A DNA stretch of 6,051 bases from Desulfobacteraceae bacterium. Its GTDB lineage: Bacteria > Desulfobacterota > DSM-4660 > Desulfatiglandales > JALVMZ01. The position numbers and the translations under genes were made by a program. Below the pieces are notes generated by a model. The model saw nothing but the letters and a program-made list of their open reading frames with translations. It did no database searches and was not told where the DNA came from. Of the stretch, positions 1-5,133 are shown piece after piece (the stretch's first letter is position 1; every line of letters starts with the position of its first letter). The stretch spans positions 1-6,051 of the forward strand of contig JALVMZ010000151.1 of NCBI GenBank assembly GCA_027032655.1, given 5' to 3'.

Positions 1-927
1 GTATAAAAGTGTGGTTATTAAAAAAAAGAACATAAATACAAAAGCAGATAGGAGGTATTTGCTTAATGGGCTTATGGAAAATAATCTCCCTTCCTTAGAT
101 GGTTCAATATCAAAATCAAGCTCCTTTAACTCCTTCAGGGCCTTTTTTACATGGGATTGTTTTATGATAAAATCATTGGAGACATAACCTGCGATTAATG
201 TGTAATCGCATATGGTGTTTATTAATCTAGGGACCCCGTTGGAGACACTGTATATGCGATTTATTGCACCTGAAGTGAATTTAAGATTACCCTTATTCCC
301 CCCAATAAATAATCTTCTATTGATATAACCCTCCATCTCATATCGCTTTAGGTATCCAAGGCGACAGATAACAGCTATCCTCTGTTTTAATTGCCTTAAT
401 TCTGTGCGTGACAGTAGTTCCATCAATTCTGGTTGACCAACAAGGATAATCTGAATCAGTTTCTCCTTGTCTGTTTCTAAATTGGACAATAAACGTAAAT
501 CCTCAAGGGCCTCAATTGGCATGGTCTGGGCATCATCAATTAAGATTACCACCGGTTTTTTGGGGGCAACTGCTAAAAGAAATCTATTTAAACGACTTAT
601 TAGTTCCTTCTTGGTTGCCTCAGGAGGATGGTGAATATTTAAGTCATCCAGGATGCTGGATATCAATTCTGTGCTGGTTAATGATGGATTTATGATATAT
701 ACGGTTTCCGCTTTGTCATTTAATATGTCAAGAATGGCTCTACAGATGGTGGTCTTTCCTGTCCCTATCTCACCGGTCAATAATATAAAACCCATCCTGT
801 TATCTATTCCATAAATTATCCTGTCAATCACATCTTTGTGGGTATCAGAAAAGAAAAGAAACTCTGGATCAGGTGTTACTGAAAATGGGGGCTTATTTAA
901 GCCATAAAAATCTAAATATACTTGCAT
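1..927 (-). CDS. ExeA/GspA-family AAA ATPase, 3' end beyond the window
   Basis: This is an open frame read leftwards from ATG at 927-925 with no stop before base 1, so 309 residues are visible and the C-terminus is missing. It opens with the family's typical N-terminus (YLDFYGL, then PFSVTPDP at residues 14-21). Walker A is GEIGTGKTT (52-60) and Walker B is VVILIDDAQ (126-134). A sensor-1-like ILVGQPEL (161-168), a QLKQRI stretch with candidate arginine finger R183 (179-184), and a sensor-2-like GVPRLIN (231-237) follow. A hydrophobic helix begins near residue 286 and runs to the edge, as in ExeA/GspA proteins, where a cytoplasmic ATPase domain is followed by a membrane helix and often a periplasmic peptidoglycan-binding domain. 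Known relatives help assemble type II secretin through the cell wall (ExeA), or work in MSHA pilus or exopolysaccharide/exosortase loci; the visible part cannot tell these apart. ATG 927 is preceded by AAAGG only 2 bases away, but the family N-terminus and an in-frame stop at 948-946 support it. Confidence 0.93.
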   Translation of the reverse strand, partial: MQVYLDFYGLNKPPFSVTPDPEFLFFSDTHKDVIDRIIYGIDNRMGFILLTGEIGTGKTTICRAILDILNDKAETVYIINPSLTSTELISSILDDLNIHHPPEATKKELISRLNRFLLAVAPKKPVVILIDDAQTMPIEALEDLRLLSNLETDKEKLIQIILVGQPELMELLSRTELRQLKQRIAVICRLGYLKRYEMEGYINRRLFIGGNKGNLKFTSGAINRIYSVSNGVPRLINTICDYTLIAGYVSNDFIIKQSHVKKALKELKELDFDIEPSKEGRLFSISPLSKYLLSAFVFMFFFLITTLLY

Positions 928-969
928 AACCTTTAGAATAATTAATTAGATATTCAGAAATGTTTTTAT

Positions 970-998
970 ATTAAAATGTTATTTTAAATTTTTGTCAA
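970..998 (-). promoter_or_regulatory. sigma70-type promoter for the ExeA-like ATPase gene
   Basis: Reading the minus strand, a perfect -35 box TTGACA (998-993) is followed by a 17-base A/T-rich spacer and a -10 box TTTAAT (975-970), which matches the consensus at five of six bases. Transcription would start near 963, giving a leader of about 36 bases before the ATG at 927. Boxes, spacing and position all fit, so this is the best promoter in the window. The background is AT-rich, which makes chance -10 matches common, but a perfect TTGACA is less likely by chance. Confidence 0.6.
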
Positions 999-1017
999 AT
1001 CTTTTCAGGCTGTTATC

Positions 1018-1054
1018 CAGATAAAATCTGAGGAAACAAGAATAATGTGTTTCC
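1018..1054. repeat. two adjacent short inverted repeats
   Basis: The first is CAGAT-AAA-ATCTG at 1018-1030, with 5-base arms and a 3-base loop. The second is GGAAACA at 1032-1038 paired with TGTTTCC at 1048-1054, with 7-base arms and a 9-base loop. They sit one base apart, upstream of the minus-strand promoter and upstream of all rightward promoter candidates. They could be operator sites or small hairpins. The arms are short enough that chance cannot be excluded. Confidence 0.35.
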
Positions 1055-1058
1055 AGGG

Positions 1059-1087
1059 CTGACAAAATCATTGAGGAAGTGTATTCT
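1059..1087 (+). promoter_or_regulatory. weak candidate rightward promoter
   Basis: CTGACA (1059-1064, five of six -35 consensus bases) is followed by a 17-base spacer and TATTCT (1082-1087, four of six -10 bases). If used, it would give a leader of about 250 bases before the small exported protein. It is a weaker alternative to the candidate at 1287-1313. Confidence 0.25.
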
Positions 1088-1286
1088 CATGAGCAATCCC
1101 TTAGATTAACTTAATTGTCTCCATATTTCTTCCTTTCCAATCTTTAGCTTATGTTACAGGGAATTATATTTTCCTCTTCATAGTATAATAATATATGGCG
1201 CTATCCTTTCTCTGTTGTCCTGGTCTTATTTGGGTTATATTTTTTATTTTCTTATTTTACTTTTGTGCATCATTTAGAATTATATT

Positions 1287-1313
1287 TTGACTTAATTAGA
1301 TTTTTTGTATAAA
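1287..1313 (+). promoter_or_regulatory. candidate promoter for the coiled-coil / HD-GYP operon
   Basis: TTGACT (1287-1292, five of six -35 bases) is followed after 15 bases by TATAAA (1308-1313, five of six -10 bases). The 15-base spacer is shorter than the usual 17. Transcription would start near 1320. That leaves almost no leader for the first ATG (1328) but a workable one, containing a GGGA Shine-Dalgarno, for the ATG at 1343. This supports 1343 as the real start. Confidence 0.45.
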
Positions 1314-1342
1314 TATCAAAATTAATTATGTGGGAAATTATT

Positions 1343-1660
1343 ATGAAAAAGAGCTTGATTATTTTAATATTATCAGGTCTATTATTCTTCCTTTTTCCCA
1401 CATATCCTATCTATTCCGGTTCTGCTTTAAAATCAAATACATATGTATCCCAATCAGATGAAAAACAATATAAAGAGCTAAAAAAGGAGCTGAATGCGCT
1501 TTTAAAAGAGTTGAAGGAGATTGAGGAAGAACTCCAGTGCCGCTTCAAAAAGGAGTTGATCCCGAGGCTGAAGAAAGAGATTGAGAGACTAAGAAGAGAG
1601 ATTGAAAGATTTAAAAAGAGATTAAAAGAAAAAGAAAAGGATGACCTGATTAAGACATGA
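1343..1660 (+). CDS. small exported coiled-coil protein of unknown function
   Basis: This is a 105-residue protein that I cannot assign to a named family. MKK followed by an uninterrupted hydrophobic stretch (residues 5-18) is a Sec signal peptide; cleavage could follow GSA at 26-28. The rest is almost entirely charged helix. L46, L50, L53, L57, I60, L64 and then L76, I80, L83, I87, F90, L94 each form a perfect 4-3-4-3-4 heptad ladder. The two ladders are split by a linker at 65-75 with the only cysteine (C66) and a proline (P74). This suggests two short coiled coils or an antiparallel hairpin in the periplasm. ATG 1343 is preferred over the in-frame ATG 1328: it has GGGA seven bases upstream and gives a normal signal peptide, while 1328 has no Shine-Dalgarno and would add MWEII. 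The stop overlaps the start of the HD-GYP gene (ATGA), so the two are probably translated together. An uncleaved membrane anchor is an alternative to secretion. Confidence 0.8.
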   Translation: MKKSLIILILSGLLFFLFPTYPIYSGSALKSNTYVSQSDEKQYKELKKELNALLKELKEIEEELQCRFKKELIPRLKKEIERLRREIERFKKRLKEKEKDDLIKT

Positions 1661-3237
1661 TAGATAATTCACGAAATATTGAGGCGATGATTCAAACAGG
1701 AATTGCCCTTTCATCAGAAAGGGATATCAAGAGACTACTTGAAATAATTTTAACGGAAGCAAGAAGGGTGGCAAATGCCGATGCAGGGACATGTTATCTC
1801 ATGGATGAAGATCAGAGGTTCCTTCATTTTTCCATAGTCCAGAATGACTCACTCAATATCAGAATGGGAGGAACTCAGGATAAAATTGAATGGGCACCTA
1901 TCCCTCTTTTTAAGCCTGATGGTTCGCCCAATCACTCCCATGTAAGTGCCCATGTGGCAATAACCGGGAATATAGTAAATATAAATGATGTATATCATGC
2001 AGATGGATTTGATTTTGAAGGGACACGGCAATTTGATAAAAAGACAGGATATCGCTCAAAATCAATGCTTGTGGTTCCCATGAGAAACCATGAAGATGAC
2101 ATAATAGGTGTTCTTCAATTAATAAATGCGATGGAAAGAAATAAGAAGATGGTTATTCCTTTTTCAAAGGAGACTCAAAGACTTGTTGAGGCCTTTGCAT
2201 CTCAGGCGGCAGTGGCACTTACCAATAATTGTCTGATTAAAGGATATCAGGAACTTTTTGATTCATTTATTAAGGTTCTTGCAGAGACCATTGATGAGAA
2301 ATCCCCTTACACCGCTGGACATATAAGAAGGGTTGCAAAGCTTACCATGTTGATTGCTGAGAGGATAAATCAGATAACAGATGGTGAATTTGGGGATATC
2401 ACATTTGATAAGGACAAGATGAGAGAGCTGGAAATAGCTGCATGGCTTCATGATGTGGGAAAGGTGGTGACCCCATCATATATAATGGATAAGTCCACAA
2501 GGCTTGAGACACTGCATGACCGGATAGAGCTGATTGAGTTAAAGTTTTCTCTTTTAAAAGAGGAGATTGAAAGGGAAATGATTGAGAAACTCCTCACCAC
2601 TGATGATAAAAAGGAAAGGGAACAGATAAAAAGGATGTTTGAGGGTAGATTTAAAAAACTGCAGGATGATCTTGAATTTATTAAAAAGATAAACAACCAG
2701 ACCGAGCCCCTTAAGGATTCAGATATTGAAAGGATAAAAGAGATTTCAAAATTAAAAGTTGAAATAAACGGAACGGAGTCCCCCATATTGACCGATGATG
2801 AACTTGAATGCCTTACAGTTAGAGCAGGGACACTGACTGCCAGAGAAAGACAGATAATAATGGACCATGTAAAAATTACCAGAAAGATGTTATCAGGTGT
2901 TCCTTTTCCTAAAAAGATAAAGAATGTCCCCATATATGCTGCAGAACATCATGAAAGAGTTAATGGCACAGGATATCCTGAAGGGCTAAAGGATAAAGAG
3001 CTTCCTCTTCAGGCAAGGATTATAGCACTTGCTGATGTGTTTGAGGCATTAACTGCTAAAGATAGGCCTTATAAGAGGAGCAATACTTTATCAGAAGCAA
3101 TCCAAATATTAAAAAAGATGGTTTCAACGAAACATATTGATCCTTTGCTTTTTGATATTTTTATAAAAGAAAAAATATTCTTGAAATATGCAAAAGAAGA
3201 GCTTGATCCTTCCCAGATTGACGATGTGAAAATATAA
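1657..3237 (+). CDS. GAF domain / HD-GYP cyclic-di-GMP phosphodiesterase
   Basis: This is a 526-residue cytoplasmic signalling protein with no signal peptide or membrane helix. Residues about 22-190 form a GAF sensor domain; the DKKTGYRS (127-134), MLVVPM (137-142) and GVLQLIN (151-157) stretches resemble the GAFs of cyclic-nucleotide phosphodiesterases. Residues about 200-510 are an HD-GYP domain, which hydrolyses cyclic-di-GMP to pGpG or GMP. Its key residues are all present: YTAGH (H222), LHDVGK (H265, D266, K269), H404, HHE (431-433), GTGYP (438-442 region) and ALAD (D460). The position four residues before H222 is Tyr, not the Glu reported in trinuclear enzymes, so a two-metal centre is more likely; this is inference. 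A charged helical insert of about 110 residues (281-389) splits the HD part from the GTLTARE segment. The start overlaps the previous stop (ATGA) and has no well-placed Shine-Dalgarno, pointing to translational coupling. ATG 1687 is a less likely alternative because it clips the first helix. Confidence 0.93.
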   Translation: MIDNSRNIEAMIQTGIALSSERDIKRLLEIILTEARRVANADAGTCYLMDEDQRFLHFSIVQNDSLNIRMGGTQDKIEWAPIPLFKPDGSPNHSHVSAHVAITGNIVNINDVYHADGFDFEGTRQFDKKTGYRSKSMLVVPMRNHEDDIIGVLQLINAMERNKKMVIPFSKETQRLVEAFASQAAVALTNNCLIKGYQELFDSFIKVLAETIDEKSPYTAGHIRRVAKLTMLIAERINQITDGEFGDITFDKDKMRELEIAAWLHDVGKVVTPSYIMDKSTRLETLHDRIELIELKFSLLKEEIEREMIEKLLTTDDKKEREQIKRMFEGRFKKLQDDLEFIKKINNQTEPLKDSDIERIKEISKLKVEINGTESPILTDDELECLTVRAGTLTARERQIIMDHVKITRKMLSGVPFPKKIKNVPIYAAEHHERVNGTGYPEGLKDKELPLQARIIALADVFEALTAKDRPYKRSNTLSEAIQILKKMVSTKHIDPLLFDIFIKEKIFLKYAKEELDPSQIDDVKI

Positions 3238-3264
3238 ATCACTTCTTCTCGGAGAATTTAAAAT

Positions 3265-3465
3265 ATGTCAATTCGTATGATAGCAAAAGAACTCTATAAT
3301 ATTCAAAGGCAACTTAATGCCATGGAAAAGGAATATGAATCCGCCTCACCGGAGAGAAAAACTGAACTACAGAAAGAGATAGAAAGATTGCGTGCAGAAA
3401 AGGAAAGGGTAAGAAGGATTCTTGAAGCAAACAAGACCCCTCCACCATACAGAATGCCAAGATGA
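3265..3465 (+). CDS. 66-residue helical-hairpin protein of unknown function
   Basis: This is a small cytoplasmic protein without signal peptide; I do not recognise a named family. Two amphipathic helices are predicted from regular heptads. The first uses I6, L10, I13, L17, M20 and Y24. The second uses L35, I39, L42, V49 and L53, with K46 breaking the ladder. A turn around SASPE (26-30) would fold them into an antiparallel hairpin. The C-terminus is a basic, proline-rich tail (PPPYRMPR, 59-66) that looks like a binding peptide rather than part of the helix. GGAG at 3251-3254 lies 10 bases before the ATG, and the gene starts 27 bases after the HD-GYP stop with no terminator between, so it is probably the third gene of that operon. 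Base composition and reading-frame quality match its neighbours, so I regard it as real despite its size. A partner or adaptor role for the HD-GYP enzyme is only a guess from position. Confidence 0.75.
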   Translation: MSIRMIAKELYNIQRQLNAMEKEYESASPERKTELQKEIERLRAEKERVRRILEANKTPPPYRMPR

Positions 3466-3471
3466 TATAAT
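3463..3471 (+). promoter_or_regulatory. extended -10 promoter motif for the nucleotidase gene
   Basis: TGATATAAT is a perfect extended -10 element (TGN followed by TATAAT). The TG comes from the TGA stop codon of the small helical protein. There is no good -35 box at the right distance (CACCAT lies 17 bases upstream), which is tolerated by extended -10 promoters. Transcription would start near 3478, giving a leader of about 57 bases. The match is exact, but the surroundings are AT-rich. Confidence 0.45.
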
Positions 3472-3484
3472 ACTATATATCCTT

Positions 3485-3509
3485 ATTGATAGAAATTCGA
3501 CATATCAAT
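3485..3509. repeat. inverted repeat in the leader of the nucleotidase gene
   Basis: ATTGATA (3485-3491) and TATCAAT (3503-3509) are perfect 7-base inverted arms around an 11-base spacer. No T-tract follows, so it is not a typical terminator. The centre-to-centre distance of 18 bases is close to two helical turns, which would suit a dimeric repressor. Located just after the predicted start of transcription, it could be an operator or a weak 5' hairpin. No known regulator motif is recognised. Confidence 0.35.
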
Positions 3510-3522
3510 CATCTTCAGAGAA

Positions 3523-3530
3523 AAGGAGGT
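3523..3530 (+). promoter_or_regulatory. strong Shine-Dalgarno of the nucleotidase gene
   Basis: AAGGAGGT is essentially the full anti-16S complement and lies 4 bases before ATG 3535. It is the strongest ribosome binding site in the window and fixes the start of this gene. The short spacing is slightly below optimum. Confidence 0.8.
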
Positions 3531-3534
3531 ATTA

Positions 3535-5133
3535 ATGAAAAGGCAGGGTCTGCTGATTTGTTTCCTGGTCATATTTCTGTTTGTGAGCAGAGGCATAGCA
3601 TCTGAGACCTTTCATCTGGTGATATTACATACCAATGATACACATGGACATCCTGTTAAGTTCCGTTTTGGAAAGGTAAGATGGGCAGGGGGTATCCCTG
3701 CAAGGGCAACAGTTATCAAAAAAATAAGAGAAAAAAACAGCAGGGTTATGCTTCTTGATGCAGGTGATATCAATACAGGTATGCCAGAGTCAGATATATT
3801 CAAAGCAAGGCCTGACATAGAAGGATACAATTACATCGGATATGATGCCATGTGTATTGGGAATCATGAATTTGACAATCCACTTGATGTGTTAAAAGAG
3901 CAGATGAACTGGGCCAGATTCCCTTTTCTATCGGCAAACATAAGATATAAGGGTGGGGGGGAATATCTTGCAAGACCATATATAATAAAGGATATTAAAG
4001 GTCTGAGAGTGGCAATCTTTGGCCTTACACTCAAGGAGACACCTTTCAAGGTGGATCCATCTCATGTGAAGGACCTGATTTTTGAAGATGAAGTTAGAAC
4101 CGCATCAAACCTAATCCCTCAATTAAGGCAAAAGGCTGACCTTATTATTGCACTCACCCACCTGGGGATATTCGACAATCCAGATGAAGGGTCAAGAAGG
4201 GTCGCTCGATATGTTAAAGGTATTGATGTGATAGTGGATGGCCATAGCCATACAAAGATTGACAAACCCATTGTGGAGACTGCATCCGGATCCAGGAAGC
4301 CAACATTGATAGTCCAGGCATGGAAGTGGGGTCTGATCCTTGGAAGACTGGACCTCTGGATAAGGGATAAGAGGATTATAAAATATAGATTCAGAAACAT
4401 CCCCATTAATCTATCATACAGGGGGCCATCAATACTTGAAGATAGACAGCTTCTTTCCATATTAAATAAGTATGTTGAAAAGGCAGGCAGAGACCTTAAC
4501 AGAGTAATAGGAAGGGCACTTAAGAATTTTTTTATGAAGGGCTCGCGGAGTCATGAGACCGCCATTGGTGATCTGGTGGCCGATTCCATGCTCTGGTTTA
4601 CAAAGGAAGTGCACCATGTGGATTTTGCCATCAATAATGGCGGAGGGATAAGGGCGGATATACCCAGAGGCAATATCACAAAGAGAATTATTCATGAAGT
4701 TATACCATTTGACAACACAGTAGTGGTGTTAAACATAAAAGGTTATCAGTTAAAATCCCTGCTCAGTCGTTTGATTGAATCTGGAGAAGGCGGGGGCTTC
4801 CCCCAGGTATCAGATGGGGTGGAAATTATAGTTAACGGAAAAACAGGCAGATGTGAGAGGATAATAATTGGGGGAAGACCAATAAATCCTCTCAGAGAAT
4901 ATCGTATAGCAACCAACTCATATCTTGCCAAAGGGGGCGATGGATATATTGAGTTCCTGAATGCCAGGAGGAAATATGATACATCAGCCTTCCAGAGGGA
5001 TGTGCTCATCCAGTATATAGAGCACCTGGGAAGACCCATCTCTCCTGTCATTAAAGGAAGGATAAGGTTTATAAAGCCATCAACCGAAATGAGGGAAAGA
5101 GCTATTGGTTCTGGCATGAGCACCGTGAGATAA
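3535..5133 (+). CDS. exported 5'-nucleotidase / UshA-family metallophosphatase
   Basis: This is a complete 532-residue protein of normal length for the UshA/CD73 family, which removes phosphate from nucleotides and can also split UDP-sugars outside the cytoplasm. A Sec signal peptide (residues 1-22, basic MKRQ then a hydrophobic core) probably ends near GIA/S. The N-terminal metallophosphatase domain shows the two-metal ligands in order: NDTHGH (D35, H37), DAGD (D78), GNHEFD (N110, H111, and D114 as the assisting Asp), THLG (H209) and GHSH (H237, H239). The C-terminal substrate domain carries NNGGGIR (367-373), GGFPQVS (420-426) and GGDGY (467-471). F422 and Y463 are likely to form the aromatic clamp on the base, as two Phe residues do in E. 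coli UshA; this is by motif alignment only. There is no lipobox or LPxTG anchor, so it is probably a soluble periplasmic protein. It lies 69 bases after the HD-GYP operon, with its own possible promoter. Substrate preference (nucleotide, UDP-sugar or cyclic nucleotide) cannot be read from sequence. Confidence 0.93.
   Translation: MKRQGLLICFLVIFLFVSRGIASETFHLVILHTNDTHGHPVKFRFGKVRWAGGIPARATVIKKIREKNSRVMLLDAGDINTGMPESDIFKARPDIEGYNYIGYDAMCIGNHEFDNPLDVLKEQMNWARFPFLSANIRYKGGGEYLARPYIIKDIKGLRVAIFGLTLKETPFKVDPSHVKDLIFEDEVRTASNLIPQLRQKADLIIALTHLGIFDNPDEGSRRVARYVKGIDVIVDGHSHTKIDKPIVETASGSRKPTLIVQAWKWGLILGRLDLWIRDKRIIKYRFRNIPINLSYRGPSILEDRQLLSILNKYVEKAGRDLNRVIGRALKNFFMKGSRSHETAIGDLVADSMLWFTKEVHHVDFAINNGGGIRADIPRGNITKRIIHEVIPFDNTVVVLNIKGYQLKSLLSRLIESGEGGGFPQVSDGVEIIVNGKTGRCERIIIGGRPINPLREYRIATNSYLAKGGDGYIEFLNARRKYDTSAFQRDVLIQYIEHLGRPISPVIKGRIRFIKPSTEMRERAIGSGMSTVR

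Larger units (their letters stand above)
928..1327. other. AT-rich intergenic region between divergent genes
   Basis: These 400 bases hold no credible gene in any frame: the few ATG codons are followed by stops within about a dozen codons. The part next to the ATPase gene carries that gene's promoter. The middle has two short inverted repeats (1018-1030 and 1032-1054) and a weak rightward promoter candidate (1059-1087). A perfect TATAAT at 1184-1189 has no usable -35 partner. A pyrimidine-rich stretch at about 1200-1265 leads to the promoter candidate just upstream of the small exported protein. I see no recognisable riboswitch, tRNA or transposon end. Confidence 0.7.

Noticed and set aside
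1184..1189. Perfect TATAAT as a promoter for the rightward operon
   Set aside because: There is no -35-like box at 15-19 bases upstream and no TG extension, and the region is so AT-rich that such hexamers arise by chance.
1000..1327. Cyclic-di-GMP riboswitch (GEMM type) or other structured leader before the HD-GYP operon
   Set aside because: I could not find the conserved GEMM core or any extended paired structure; the region is mainly pyrimidine- and A/T-rich, with only short inverted repeats.
2448..2933. 161-codon open frame on the minus strand inside the HD-GYP gene
   Set aside because: It lies wholly antisense to a clear enzyme, is rich in Ser, Phe and Ile as expected from the complement of charged Lys/Glu codons, and shows no family motifs.
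4119..5123. Several minus-strand open frames within the nucleotidase gene (about 4119-4460, 4462-4695, 4746-5123)
   Set aside because: They are all antisense to well-conserved nucleotidase motifs and lack recognisable domains.
1657..5133. A shared pathway in which the nucleotidase further degrades the pGpG or GMP made by the HD-GYP enzyme
   Set aside because: The nucleotidase has a clear signal peptide and would act outside the cytoplasm, whereas the HD-GYP product is made inside. Adjacency alone does not support it.
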